A stretch of 38,930 nt of DNA from Candidatus Solibacter usitatus (GCA_016191645.1 JACPVQ010000211.1:1-38930), one strand, 5' to 3'; positions 25,798-36,940 are shown, counted from the stretch's first letter. The notes: generated by a model from the letters alone, not told the origin. Program-made: numbers and translations.

Positions 25798-26669
25798 CTA
25801 CATCTCGTGCGGTTCGACGTGGACCAAGACGCCTGCGACCCAATCCAATTCCTGCTGAATCTTATCGCGCACGGCGGAGGCGATCTGATGGGACTCGCGA
25901 ACGGTCATTGCGCCGTCCACTTCCAGGTGCAGATCGACGTGATATTGCAGTCCCGTCTTGCGCGCGAAACACTTCTCCACTCCCAAGGCTCCCGGAACGG
26001 TAAGGGCGATTTGGCGAATCTGACTGGTGACCTCGGGGGAAGGCATTGTGTCCATCAATTGCATCGTCGTTTCGTAAACCACCCGCAGGCCGATATAGAT
26101 AACGATAAAGCCGACGGCGATACCGCCGAAATGGTCGGCGCTGAGGAAGCGCGCAGGGTCGTACAAGGTGAGGCCCAAAGCGGCAAGCGCCACTGTGCCG
26201 GAGAGAATATCGACGCCATCGTTGTACGCATCGGCCATCAAGGCGCTGCTGTGGGCCTTGCGGGCGATGTTGCGTTTCACGAAAGTAAGCACGCTCTTCA
26301 GCACGATGGATGCGGCGAGAGGCCACGCAGCATACGATTGAGGCGGCGCGTGCGGTAAGAACAATCCGCGCGCCGAACCGAGTGCGATGAGCACGCCCGC
26401 GACCGCGAGGATCCATCCGACTGAGAATCCGCTCAGCGTTTCCATGCGCCCATGGCCATAAGGATGGTTCTCATCGGCAGGCCGCGAGGCTACTGTCAGT
26501 CCGAACCACACCGCGGCCGACGCAAAGACGTCACTTGCGGATTCGAATCCATCCGCGACGGCGGAGGCCGATCCTCCCAGCCATCCCGTCGCGATCTTGG
26601 CAACGGCCAGAGAACCGCTGACGAACATTCCAAGCAAAGCGACGCGGCGGGCTGTGACGGTTTGCGGCA

Positions 26670-26670
<1 letters not shown>
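25798..26670 (-). CDS. Cation diffusion facilitator (CDF) transporter with atypical metal-site residues
   Basis: The 290-aa inner-membrane protein has six hydrophobic segments and a C-terminal cytoplasmic domain ending VLVHVEPHEM. In helix 2 the binding motif is E43xxxD47 (ADGFESASD) and in helix 5 N150xxxD154 (ADAYNDGVD), where zinc transporters such as YiiP have DxxxD and HxxxD. Loss of the His suggests a metal other than zinc, for example Mn, Fe or Co; this is an inference. A cytosolic loop HPYGHGRME matches the family. The start shares one base with the typA stop (TGATG), so it is in an operon with the translational GTPase. Confidence 0.88.
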
Positions 26671-28472
<1,802 letters not shown>

Positions 28473-28556
28473 TTCAGGTGGGAACTACCATTCTCGCACG
28501 TGTGGAGGGCGCAGGGGTGAAAAAATAGTACCTTATTCGCCAGTTATGATGGGGGC

Positions 28557-29411
28557 GTGACCGACGTTGAAGCGCTCCACACCGCGGCGAGGCGGCACTG
28601 CCGGGCGCGGTACGACGAATGCTGGGAGGAGTTTCGTAACCTGGAACTCAGTCTCTCCAGACATGGAATAGGCTTTTGGAAAACGAACGAGTTTACGCCT
28701 GCGGAGCTCGGCATATATCCGCGCCTTCAAGTCCTGTGGGCAATCCTGAAAGATGTTGAGCGGCTGGACCCAAAGGATTGGGGAACGGAGGCCGGAATAC
28801 GCGAGAGTCTAAAGAATTCCGGGTGGAACGCTCGAGACGAAATGATTGACTCGCTGCCGCAGGAGCTGAGCCACGCGGCGATGCAGGAGGAGCGGATCCG
28901 GTTTATCGAATACATAGACTCACTTTCGAAACGAAGTAGGCTGAGGAGAATCGCGCCACTTCCTTTCCGCCGCCTGTTAGATGAAGGCAATGTGAGACAT
29001 CTCTGGAAGGAGATTGAGGATCGTTGGGGCTCAGCGCTTGATTGGTATCCTCGCGGAGGCGGACACCCACCACCAGGCAGAATGACTTTTGACACGGACT
29101 ACTTCGACCGGGAAAAGAGAGACGCTCTGAGGAGGATCCTCTCCGCACATGGGATCGAACGGCTTTGGGAGCTTCGGGGCGCGCTCGGTTGGGAGATTGA
29201 GTTGGACTCTTTCTTGCCGCTCGCCAAAAGGAGTGTTGGCAGTGACTTGCTCTATGATACCGGCTCGGAAGTGTGTTGGACCTGGAGCGGAAATGAATGG
29301 CTGGTCTACGTATCGCATGACCCTGCGATCACGTTAGCTGGTGAGTGGTTGGTGCAAGAGTGGACCGCGCCGGTGATTCGAGAAGCAGAACTGAAGTCCC
29401 GCGCAATCTGA
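28557..29411 (+). CDS. Unrecognised 284-aa protein
   Basis: I do not recognise this protein. It starts with GTG at 28557 and has no signal peptide or membrane segment, so it should be cytoplasmic. The first 150 residues are charged and helical (RARYDECWEEFRNLELSLSR, LQVLWAILKDVERLDPKDW). Later parts are rich in aromatic residues, and the end reads like a beta-sheet (CWTWSGNEWLVYVSHDP, GEWLVQEW). Codon use looks less GC-biased than in its neighbours. It separates typA from the aroC-def-fmt-argJ run without obvious links to either. It ends 35 bases before aroC and could share its transcript. An immunity-like or phage-derived origin is possible but not shown. Confidence 0.6.
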   Translation: MTDVEALHTAARRHCRARYDECWEEFRNLELSLSRHGIGFWKTNEFTPAELGIYPRLQVLWAILKDVERLDPKDWGTEAGIRESLKNSGWNARDEMIDSLPQELSHAAMQEERIRFIEYIDSLSKRSRLRRIAPLPFRRLLDEGNVRHLWKEIEDRWGSALDWYPRGGGHPPPGRMTFDTDYFDREKRDALRRILSAHGIERLWELRGALGWEIELDSFLPLAKRSVGSDLLYDTGSEVCWTWSGNEWLVYVSHDPAITLAGEWLVQEWTAPVIREAELKSRAI

Positions 29412-29446
29412 AGATTGCTCCACTGCTGCTAACATAAAAGGAAAGC

Positions 29447-30613
29447 ATGTTCCGTTTTGAGACCGCCGGCGAGTCGCACGGCGAATGTCTGGTGGCGACC
29501 CTTGTCGGTCTGCCCGCCGGAATTCCATTATCCCTGGCAACCATCAATCATGAACTGTGGCGCCGGCAGCAAGGCTACGGCCGCGGCGGACGAATGAAGA
29601 TTGAAACCGACACGGTGGAGATTGTGTCCGGCGTGCGCCATTCGCAGACCATCGGGTCGCCGGTGGCAATCATCATTCGCAACAAGGACTGGCAAAACTG
29701 GACCGAGGTGCTGCCTGTGGAAGGCGGCGAAGAAGAAAAGAAGAAACCGGTAACGCGCCCGCGGCCGGGACATGCCGACTTGGCGGGGTCGATCAAATAC
29801 AATTTCCACGACGCACGCTACATTCTGGAGCGGGCGAGCGCGCGGGAGACGACGGCGCGCGTAGCGGTGGGCGGAGTGGCCAAAACATTTCTACGTGAAT
29901 TTGGCGTGGAAGTATTGAGCCACGTGATCGGCGTCGGGCCCGTGCATCTGGAACGCGAAGTGACGTGGGATGAGATCGCCGCGCTTGCGAAGAAAGAAGA
30001 TGTCACGCTAGGGTGCGTGGATGCGGACGTTGAGGCCAAAATGAAAGAGGCGGTGGACCACGCCTATCGCACCGGCGATACGATTGGAGCGATCTTCGAG
30101 GTGCGCGCGCATGGAGTGCCGCCGGGTTTGGGGTCGCACATCACCTGGGATTCGCGGTTGGACGGAAAACTTGCCCAGGCAATTGTTTCGATGCAGGCCG
30201 TGAAGGGCGTTGAAGTAGGTTGCGCCGAAGAGCAGGCGACTTCCTATGGGTCGAAGGTGCAGGACACCATCCACTACAACAAGGACGAACGCAGGTTTTT
30301 TCGCGGGGCGAACAAAGCAGGCGGCCTGGAAGGCGGCATGACGAACGGCCAGGACATTTTCGTGCGTGGGTTTCTAAAACCGATTTCCACTTTGCGGCGG
30401 CCCTTGGAATCCGTCGATCTGGAGACGCGCGAGGCATCGCTTGCGGCATATGAACGCAGCGATATTTGCGTCGCTCCGGCCGCGGGAGTCATTGGAGAAG
30501 CGATGGTGGCTATCGTGTTGGCACAGGCGTTCGTGGAGAAGTTCGGCGGCGACTCGCTGGTGGAAACGCAAAGAAACTGGCGCGGATATCTGGAACAGGT
30601 GAAAGCGTACTGA
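29447..30613 (+). CDS. aroC: Chorismate synthase
   Basis: This 388-aa enzyme makes chorismate from EPSP with reduced FMN, the last step of the shikimate pathway. Signature stretches are GESHG (8-12), RRQQGYGRGGRMKIE, SGVRHSQTIGSP, ERASARETTARVA and GGLEGGMTNGQDI. The length is standard. An SD-like aaaggaaag lies just upstream of the ATG. The stop shares one base with the def start (TGATG), so aroC leads a coupled run with translation and arginine genes. Confidence 0.97.
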   Translation: MFRFETAGESHGECLVATLVGLPAGIPLSLATINHELWRRQQGYGRGGRMKIETDTVEIVSGVRHSQTIGSPVAIIIRNKDWQNWTEVLPVEGGEEEKKKPVTRPRPGHADLAGSIKYNFHDARYILERASARETTARVAVGGVAKTFLREFGVEVLSHVIGVGPVHLEREVTWDEIAALAKKEDVTLGCVDADVEAKMKEAVDHAYRTGDTIGAIFEVRAHGVPPGLGSHITWDSRLDGKLAQAIVSMQAVKGVEVGCAEEQATSYGSKVQDTIHYNKDERRFFRGANKAGGLEGGMTNGQDIFVRGFLKPISTLRRPLESVDLETREASLAAYERSDICVAPAAGVIGEAMVAIVLAQAFVEKFGGDSLVETQRNWRGYLEQVKAY

Positions 30614-31125
30614 TGAGTCTGAAGATCGTGAAGTATGGCGATCCGGTGCTGGAGCGGAAGTGTGCGCCGGTGGAGGATTTCGGCTCCGCGGAACTGAAAC
30701 AGTTCGTGGACGACATGTTTGAAACCATGTACGCGGCAAAGGGGATTGGGTTGGCCGCCCCGCAAGTCAGCGTGTCGAAACGTCTCACGGTGATCGATTG
30801 CTCGGCGGGGGAAGACGAAACACAACGCCTGGTGCTCATCAATCCGGAACTGATACAGAAAGAAGGATCGCAAACCGGTGAAGAGGGCTGTCTCAGCATT
30901 CCCGGCTTTCGTGAAGATGTGACGCGTGCGATGACGGCCGTAGTGCGCGCTCGCGACGTCGAAGGCAAAGTAGTGGAAGTTAGCGCCGAAGGACTTCTGT
31001 CGCGGGCGATGCAGCACGAGATGGATCATCTGGACGGTATTCTGTTTCTTTCGCACTTGAGCCCGTTGAAGCGCGATCTCATCCGGCGCAAGATTCGCAA
31101 GATGGTCAAAGCGGGTGAATGGTAA
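30613..31125 (+). CDS. def: Peptide deformylase
   Basis: The 170-aa metalloenzyme removes the formyl group from new proteins. The start at 30613 is chosen from the TGATG overlap with aroC and the MSLKIVKYGDPVL beginning; the longer ORF lies in aroC. All three motifs are present: G44-I-G-L-A-A-P-Q51, E91-G-C93-L-S, and Q134-H135-E136-M-D-H139, the last with the catalytic Glu and the two His metal ligands. It is followed by fmt, the enzyme that adds the formyl group, the usual def-fmt pairing. Confidence 0.97.
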   Translation: MSLKIVKYGDPVLERKCAPVEDFGSAELKQFVDDMFETMYAAKGIGLAAPQVSVSKRLTVIDCSAGEDETQRLVLINPELIQKEGSQTGEEGCLSIPGFREDVTRAMTAVVRARDVEGKVVEVSAEGLLSRAMQHEMDHLDGILFLSHLSPLKRDLIRRKIRKMVKAGEW

Positions 31126-31132
31126 ACCGGTC

Positions 31133-32062
31133 ATGCGCCTGGTCTATATGGGGACGCCTCGATTCGCAGTCCCCACGCTGGAAGCGATCCTGAAAGCAGG
31201 CCACGAGGTTGCGCTGGTTCTGACGCAGCCGGACCGGCCGAAAGGCCGCGGTCGGCAGCTTGCGGCGTCCCCTGTGAAGGAGTGCGCACTGGCACATGGC
31301 ATCCGCGTGGAACAGCCGGATCGTGTGCGGCGGCCTGAGATGGTCGATGTACTTCGCGGAGTCGCGGCGGATGCGATGGTCGTGGTGGGCTACGGGCAAT
31401 TGATTCCGCAGAGCATTCTTGATCTGCCTGCGCTGGGAATTATTAATGTGCATGCGTCGCTGCTTCCGAAATATCGGGGCGCGGGTCCCATTCAGTGGGC
31501 GATTGCGAACGGGGAGCGAACTACAGGCGTGACGACGATGCGCATCGATGCCGGTTTGGACACGGGCGACATTCTGCTGATGCGTGAAACGGAGATTGGC
31601 GAGGATGAGGACGCAATTGCGCTTGGGAACAGGCTCGCCGTGATGGGCGCGGAATTGCTAGTGGAAACGTTGGCGGGACTCGGCGACGGAAGTCTCGCGG
31701 CAACGCCGCAGGATCACGCGAGCGCGACTCTGGCGCCGATGCTCAAGAAAGAAGATGGCCGTGCCGATTGGAAGTTGCCGGCACAGCAGATTCACTGCAG
31801 GCTGCGCGGATTTCAGCCGTGGCCCGGATGCTACACCACATTTCGGGGAATGAGTTTGCACATTACTCAGGCGCGTTTGTGGCCTGGCACCGTCGCTTAC
31901 GAGCCCGGCCGCATGTGGTCGGAAGGCGGGAGCGTGTTGATCTCATGCGGCGGCGGCACCGCGCTGGAGGTGCTGGAAGTGCAACTGGCGGGCCGGAGGA
32001 GAATGGCCGTTGCTGCTTTCCTGAACGGCCAGCGATTGGTAGAGTATGAGATGTTAGCTTAG
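31133..32062 (+). CDS. fmt: Methionyl-tRNA formyltransferase
   Basis: The 309-aa enzyme formylates initiator Met-tRNA using 10-formyltetrahydrofolate. The start at 31133 (MRLVYMGTPRFAVP) fits the family; an in-frame ATG at 31115 overlaps the def stop and is the alternative. The catalytic set matches the E. coli enzyme closely: N105, H107 (NVHASLLPKYRGAGPI) and D143 (GLDTGD). The C-terminal tRNA-binding domain is complete. It completes the def-fmt module and is 11 bases before argJ. Confidence 0.96.
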   Translation: MRLVYMGTPRFAVPTLEAILKAGHEVALVLTQPDRPKGRGRQLAASPVKECALAHGIRVEQPDRVRRPEMVDVLRGVAADAMVVVGYGQLIPQSILDLPALGIINVHASLLPKYRGAGPIQWAIANGERTTGVTTMRIDAGLDTGDILLMRETEIGEDEDAIALGNRLAVMGAELLVETLAGLGDGSLAATPQDHASATLAPMLKKEDGRADWKLPAQQIHCRLRGFQPWPGCYTTFRGMSLHITQARLWPGTVAYEPGRMWSEGGSVLISCGGGTALEVLEVQLAGRRRMAVAAFLNGQRLVEYEMLA

Positions 32063-32073
32063 GAGCCGTACAC

Positions 32074-33252
32074 TTGAAACTGCCGTCGGGTTATCGATAC
32101 GCATCGCTGTACGCGGGCATTCGGAAATATCCAAAGGACGACTTGGCGTTCCTTACATCGGACGTTCCGGCCGCATGCGCGGGAGTGTTCACGCAGAACC
32201 GCGTGCAGGCTGCGCCGGTGCGCTTGTGCAAGGCGAATCTCAAGGCCGGGAATGGGATGGTCCGCGCGGTCCTGGTCAATGCGGGGAACGCGAATTGCGC
32301 CACGCGCAGCGGAGATCGCGTCGCGCTGGCCACGTGCCGCGCGGCGGCGAAAACGCTAGGCGTTCCAGCGGCTCAGGTGTTGGTGGCATCAACCGGAGTG
32401 ATCGGCGTGGAATTAGACGGGAAGTTGATCACGAAGGCGCTGCCGCAACTCGCGGCCGCACTTTCGCCGGATTCGTTTCGTGCCGTGAGCGAAGCCATCA
32501 TGACTACGGATACGCGGCCGAAAACGTCCTCCGCGGAGGTGTCGGCCGGCAATGGCGCCGTAAACATTGCGGGCATGACGAAGGGCGCCGGTATGATTAT
32601 GCCGATGATGGCAACGACGTTGGGATTCGTGATGACGGATGCCGCGATTGCCGTGGGCCGCTTGCGCGGCATGCTGCGGGAAGCGGCGGAGGAAAGCTTC
32701 AACCGGTTGTCGGTGGATGGCGACACGTCAACGAACGACACATTGCTGCTGTTGGCCAATGGGGCTTCGGGGCAGAAGATCGGCGCGCGCGATGAGGGCC
32801 ATTTCACCGATGCTTTGACTCACGTGATGCAAGACTTGGCGCGCCAGATCGCGCGCGACGGCGAGGGCGCGAAGAAGCTGATCACCATCCAGGTGAGCGG
32901 CACGCGCACGAAGGAAGATGCGGCACGAATAGCCCGCGCCATTGCAAATTCACCGCTCGTGAAGACGGCCATTGCGGGCAGCGATCCGAATTGGGGGCGC
33001 ATCCTTTCGGCCGCCGGCAACTCGGGTGTCCCGTTTGACCCCAGCAAGACCGACGTTGTGCTGCAAGGCGTTACGGTGTGCAGAGCGGGTCTTGCGGCGC
33101 GATTCTCCGAACCTGCGTTGAAGAACAAACTGGATGGAGATGAGGTAACCATCGGCGTATTCATCAATGGATCCGGTAGGGGCGAGTCACGGTTCTGGAC
33201 TTGCGATTTCACCGAAGATTACATACGAATCAATGCGAGCTACCGGACGTGA
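32074..33252 (+). CDS. argJ: Glutamate N-acetyltransferase / ornithine acetyltransferase ArgJ
   Basis: The 392-aa protein starts with TTG at 32074, backed by AGGAG at 32061-32065. It recycles the acetyl group in arginine synthesis. The conserved STGVIG (106-111) and the self-cleavage site KGAGMIMPMMAT181TLGF are present, with T181 as the nucleophile that forms the new N-terminus of the beta chain. Further motifs are NDTLLLLANGA and GSDPNWGRI. Whether it is mono- or bifunctional cannot be told. The stop overlaps the next small gene (GTGA). Confidence 0.95.
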   Translation: MKLPSGYRYASLYAGIRKYPKDDLAFLTSDVPAACAGVFTQNRVQAAPVRLCKANLKAGNGMVRAVLVNAGNANCATRSGDRVALATCRAAAKTLGVPAAQVLVASTGVIGVELDGKLITKALPQLAAALSPDSFRAVSEAIMTTDTRPKTSSAEVSAGNGAVNIAGMTKGAGMIMPMMATTLGFVMTDAAIAVGRLRGMLREAAEESFNRLSVDGDTSTNDTLLLLANGASGQKIGARDEGHFTDALTHVMQDLARQIARDGEGAKKLITIQVSGTRTKEDAARIARAIANSPLVKTAIAGSDPNWGRILSAAGNSGVPFDPSKTDVVLQGVTVCRAGLAARFSEPALKNKLDGDEVTIGVFINGSGRGESRFWTCDFTEDYIRINASYRT

Positions 33253-33656
33253 TCAACAGGCGCTTGTTTTTGCTTGCGGGCGCAGCGGCTCTGGCGGCAG
33301 GGGAGCGCGAGCAGATCGGCGCGTGGCTGGGGACCGTCGTAAGCCGGTTGCGTGAGGAGAGCGCGGCGGAATTTCTGGGCGCGTTCGAAAAGCGGCTGCG
33401 TCAAACCATCGACCGCAATGTCTGGGGCTTGGTGCGCGCGGCGGAGGTTGCCTGTAGCGTCGAGGTGGTGGAGATTAAGGCATCCGGGAGCGCGCAAGAG
33501 ATCGATGCGGATTGGTTTATGGAACTACGACCCCGCGCCGCGGCGACGGCCAACGAGGAGCGTCGCGAGCGCGTGAGTATCCGCGTGGAGAAGTCCGGCA
33601 AAACGTTGATGATTACCGGGTTTTCGAAACCGGAGCTATTCCGGCAGTTGAATTAG
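33249..33656 (+). CDS. Small exported protein of unknown function
   Basis: The 135-aa protein starts with GTG at 33249, overlapping the argJ stop (GTGA). MINRRLFLLAGAAALAAG is a likely signal peptide. The mature part has a helix (WLGTVVSRLREESAAEFLGAFEKRL), then mixed strands with alternating charged and hydrophobic residues (VACSVEVVEIKASG, DADWFMELRP, RVSIRVEKSGKTLMITGF). This helix-then-sheet pattern is like an NTF2/SnoaL-type cone fold, but the match is weak. No catalytic motif is seen. It is translationally coupled to argJ though no link to arginine synthesis is evident. Confidence 0.65.
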   Translation: MINRRLFLLAGAAALAAGEREQIGAWLGTVVSRLREESAAEFLGAFEKRLRQTIDRNVWGLVRAAEVACSVEVVEIKASGSAQEIDADWFMELRPRAAATANEERRERVSIRVEKSGKTLMITGFSKPELFRQLN

Positions 33657-33683
33657 ACTCAGTTCAAATGAGCATACAGTGTG

Positions 33684-33916
33684 ATGTCATAGAATAAAGC
33701 TCACGCTTCTCTTTGATGACTTCAGACTGGCGTTCTTGCCTCAGTACTTTTTACGCCAGATCAAAGGGTTCCATGATGAAGCACTTCGTGGAGAATGGGG
33801 CGGGTATCGATCGTCCCGGCTCGGATTACAGCACCGGGTGATCTATCGCGTGGCTTCAGATCGATCCGTGTTCCAAGTGGTTGCCGTGTCGGCATGACTA
33901 TCGGAGGGTAGGATGA
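33684..33916 (+). pseudogene. Decayed RelE/HigB-like toxin upstream of an XRE antitoxin
   Basis: Frame 1 (codons at 33661+3n) codes KLTLLFDDFRLAFLPQYF, then LRQIKGFHDEALRGEWGGYRS and LQHRVIYRV, a RelE-fold toxin core. It has no start codon in frame and ends early at TGA 33895. A beginning MS.. lies at ATG 33684 in another frame (atgtcatag), and a plausible end HDYRR lies in a third frame (catgactatcgg), whose stop at 33914-33916 would overlap the antitoxin ATG. Two small indels, each explicable as loss of one CA, would restore the whole ORF. The toxin is thus probably inactive while the antitoxin persists. The family call rests on memory of RelE-like sequences. Confidence 0.65.
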
Positions 33917-34173
33917 AACTTTTCCAGCCTGCCCGGAAGCGGATCGACGTTTCCGTTGGAGAGTCGGTTCGCATTATCAGAGAGTTGCAAGGGCTTAGCC
34001 AGAATGAATTGGCCAACCTGACGGGCATTCCTCAGGCAACCATCTCCGCCATCGAAAACAATCGCATCCGGCTCGGCGTGGAGCGCGCTAAGACTCTCGG
34101 TCAAGCCTTGCGGTGCCATCCCGCAGTTCTAGTTTTCCCAGGATGGCAAGTTGTCCGCGACCCGGCAGCCTAG
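33913..34173 (+). CDS. XRE/HigA-like antitoxin
   Basis: The 86-aa protein has an intact Cro/C1-type HTH (VRIIRELQGLSQNELANLTG, then IPQATISAIENNR) and a short C-terminal tail (AKTLGQALRCHPAVLVFPG). Such proteins bind DNA and neutralise a toxin of the RelE/HigB type. The ATG overlaps the likely original toxin stop, as usual in such pairs. With the toxin decayed it would be an orphan antitoxin or a stand-alone repressor. Its stop is 2 bases from the convergent nirD stop. Confidence 0.85.
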   Translation: MKLFQPARKRIDVSVGESVRIIRELQGLSQNELANLTGIPQATISAIENNRIRLGVERAKTLGQALRCHPAVLVFPGWQVVRDPAA

Positions 34174-34175
34174 AA

Positions 34176-34529
34176 TTACGCGGCGGCTTCTTCTTCCACG
34201 ACTTCGGCGACATTCAGGTAAACAATTCCTTCATTTACCTTGACTGCATACGACCGCACGCACGCAGAATGGCCCGCGGGTTTCGTTACATCTCCGGTGT
34301 CCACGCACACGCGCCAATTGTGGAGCGGGCACGTTACCGTTGTTCCACCGACGATGCCGTCGGCCAAAGGACCGCCGCGGTGCGGACACTTGTTTTCCAA
34401 AGCCGCGAAGCGTTCCCCCAGATTGAAAATCGCGATCTCGGTGTGTCCGACGCTCACGCTTCGTCCTTCGCGCGCCGGGATGTTCGACGCGTTGGTGATG
34501 GCGATCCAATTGCTGTTGTCATGCGTCAT
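34176..34529 (-). CDS. nirD: Nitrite reductase small subunit (Rieske-type)
   Basis: The start at 34529 overlaps the nirB stop (ATGA) and gives 117 aa beginning MTHDNSNWIAITNASNIP; the longer ORF adds nirB out-of-frame sequence. The [2Fe-2S] Rieske ligands are intact: CPHRGG and CPLHNW. It is the small subunit of the NADH-dependent assimilatory nitrite reductase, cytoplasmic. Some NirD proteins lack these ligands, so the intact set is of note. It is the last gene of the nitrate operon. Confidence 0.93.
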   Translation of the reverse strand: MTHDNSNWIAITNASNIPAREGRSVSVGHTEIAIFNLGERFAALENKCPHRGGPLADGIVGGTTVTCPLHNWRVCVDTGDVTKPAGHSACVRSYAVKVNEGIVYLNVAEVVEEEAAA

Positions 34530-36940
34530 AGGCGGGCCTCCATGGTTGCGATGGGCTCGATTTGTACAAACTGGGTGGTTCTTGGGTTGCGTCGCTCCAG
34601 CCACGCGTCGGAGGAGCGATCCTTGGATTTCTTCAGGCGATCCAGCAGCTTCGCGCGCATGTCATCCGTTGCGTAGACCGTTTCGCGCCGCACTTTTTCA
34701 ATGCCGTGGCGCTCGACGAAATCGTAGGTTCGTTCCAGGTAGTTCGCGTTTTCGCGATAGTACTGGAAGAACAACTCAGCCGCTTCCAGCGCCGCCTCCG
34801 TGGTCTCCACGGTGATGAGCAGATCCGCTTTGCGTACGCCTTTACCGGCCGCGCCGCCGACTACCACCTGCCAGCTGCCGTCCTGACCGACAAGTCCGAT
34901 GTCCTTCACCGTGGCTTCCGCGCAATTCCGCGGACAGCCGACGACGGCCATCTTCGTCTTGTGCGGAGTGTACAGATTCTCCAAACGACGTTCCAACTCG
35001 ATGCCGGTTGTGATGGAATCCTGCGTCCCAAATCGGCAGAACTGCGTGCCAACGCATGTCTTCACCATGCGCACGCCTTTCGAATAGGCCTGCCCCGACG
35101 GCATGCCGAGTTCTTCCCACACTTTGGGGAGATCCTCTTTCTTCACACCGAGCAAATCGATGCGCTGGCTGCCCGTCACCTTCACCATAGGCACGTTGTA
35201 CTTCTCGGCGACGTCGGCGATGCGGCGTAGTTCGGATGGAGTGGTCACTCCGCCGCGCATGCGCGGCACAACGGAGAACGTTCCATCGTTCTGAATATTG
35301 GCGTGGACGCGGTCGTTGATGAAACGCGCCGAGCGATCTTCCTCATGGCCGCCGCAAGTGACGACATCGACAAGATAACTGATTGCCGGTTTGCAAACCT
35401 CGCAGCCCTTTCCGTTTCCGTATATGTCCAGGACTTCCTGAACCGACTTCAACTTCTGCGTGCGAATGATCTCGCGGAGCTTGTCTTGTGCGAACGGAAC
35501 ACAATCGCATAGAACCTTGGGCTTCTCCTCCTGAAACTCCGGCGCGACGGCGCGCAGCAGCGACGTGCACAACTGAGTACAACTGCCACAACCGGTGGAA
35601 GCGCGCGTGCGCTCCTTCAATTGCGCCAAGGTGCAAACGCCTTGCTGATGGATGGCGTGAATAATATCGGCCTTGATAACGCCGGTGCAGCCGCAGACCG
35701 TTTCGTGGTCCGCCATCTGCGCGATGTCCAGCCCTTTGTCCTCCGAAGGGGGCGGCAACAGCAAGGACTGCCGCTTAGCCGACAGATTCTCGCGCGACTT
35801 CATCCATTCCACGTAGCGATGACTCGTGGAAGTATCGCCCACAAGGATGACGCCTTCCAGGACGCCATCGCGAAGAACAACCTTCTTGTAGACGCCCTGG
35901 GCGGGATCTTCGTATCGGATGGCTTCCATGCCGGGCATCGATTCATCGAACTGGCCTGCGGAGAAAACCTCCACGCCCATGATCTTCAGTTTCGCGGCGG
36001 GAGCGGAACCTTTGAACTCGGGACCGCGGCGACCCGTGATGGTTGCGGCAAGGACCTTACCTTGTTCAAAGAGCGGCGCAACCAATCCGAACAATTGCCC
36101 GTTGTGCTCCGTGCATTCGCCGACTGCGAACACATTGGGATCTGAAGTCTCCATGTAGTCGTTGACAACGATGCCGCGATTTACGGCGAGCCCGGCTTTG
36201 CGGCCCAGTTCGACATTCGGGCGAATGCCTGCCGCAATGACTACGAGATTGGCGGCCAGTTCGCTGCCATCTTGAAAACGCAATCCTTCTACGTGACCGT
36301 TACCCAAGATGGCAGTGGTCGATTTTCCGCACAGTACATCGACGCCCATCGCTTCCATCTTGCGCCGCAGGTACGTTCCGCCCGCCGCATCGAGCTGCCG
36401 TTCCATTAACGTGTCCGCAAGATGCACCACGGAGACTTTGCATCCCCGCACCTGCAGCCCGCGAGCCGCTTCCAGGCCCAGCAGCCCTCCTCCGATGACG
36501 ACGGCGTGAACATCCTCACCTGAAAGCTGGATCAACTGGCGCGTGTCTTCCAGGGTGCGAAAGACAAACACGCCGCTCTTGTCCGTACCTTCCATGCGAG
36601 GAATCAACGGGTTCGATCCTGTTGCCAGGAGCAACTTTTCGTAAGGTGTGACTTCGCCCGTGGAATCCGTTACGGTGCGCGCCACGGCATCAATGTCCGT
36701 GATACGCCGTCCGAGCTTAGTCCCGATTCCGTTCGTCTTGTACCAATCGATATCGTTCAGGACGATATCGTCGAACTCTTTTTCTCCGGCGAGAACCGAG
36801 GAGAGCATGATGCGGTTGTAGTTGACATAGGTCTCGTCTCCGAAGATGGTGATATCGAAATTGTGGTCGTGTTTGAGAATCTGCTCGACGCAGGCCACGC
36901 CGGCCATTCCATTGCCAACTACTACCAGACGTTGTTTCAT
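34526..36940 (-). CDS. nirB: NADH-dependent nitrite reductase large subunit
   Basis: The 804-aa enzyme reduces nitrite to ammonium in the cytoplasm. The start at 36940 is set by the ATGA overlap with the permease gene and by MKQRLVVVGNGMAGVACVEQ, an FAD-binding GxGxxG. Next are a second dinucleotide site (VVIGGGLLGLEAARGL), a Bfd-like [2Fe-2S] region (CGCTGVIK, about 415; TGCGSC, about 450), and the siroheme/[4Fe-4S] motifs CVGTQFC (about 626) and CPRNC (about 669). The order and size fit NirB. NirD follows directly. All key residues appear intact. Confidence 0.96.
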   Translation of the reverse strand: MKQRLVVVGNGMAGVACVEQILKHDHNFDITIFGDETYVNYNRIMLSSVLAGEKEFDDIVLNDIDWYKTNGIGTKLGRRITDIDAVARTVTDSTGEVTPYEKLLLATGSNPLIPRMEGTDKSGVFVFRTLEDTRQLIQLSGEDVHAVVIGGGLLGLEAARGLQVRGCKVSVVHLADTLMERQLDAAGGTYLRRKMEAMGVDVLCGKSTTAILGNGHVEGLRFQDGSELAANLVVIAAGIRPNVELGRKAGLAVNRGIVVNDYMETSDPNVFAVGECTEHNGQLFGLVAPLFEQGKVLAATITGRRGPEFKGSAPAAKLKIMGVEVFSAGQFDESMPGMEAIRYEDPAQGVYKKVVLRDGVLEGVILVGDTSTSHRYVEWMKSRENLSAKRQSLLLPPPSEDKGLDIAQMADHETVCGCTGVIKADIIHAIHQQGVCTLAQLKERTRASTGCGSCTQLCTSLLRAVAPEFQEEKPKVLCDCVPFAQDKLREIIRTQKLKSVQEVLDIYGNGKGCEVCKPAISYLVDVVTCGGHEEDRSARFINDRVHANIQNDGTFSVVPRMRGGVTTPSELRRIADVAEKYNVPMVKVTGSQRIDLLGVKKEDLPKVWEELGMPSGQAYSKGVRMVKTCVGTQFCRFGTQDSITTGIELERRLENLYTPHKTKMAVVGCPRNCAEATVKDIGLVGQDGSWQVVVGGAAGKGVRKADLLITVETTEAALEAAELFFQYYRENANYLERTYDFVERHGIEKVRRETVYATDDMRAKLLDRLKKSKDRSSDAWLERRNPRTTQFVQIEPIATMEARL

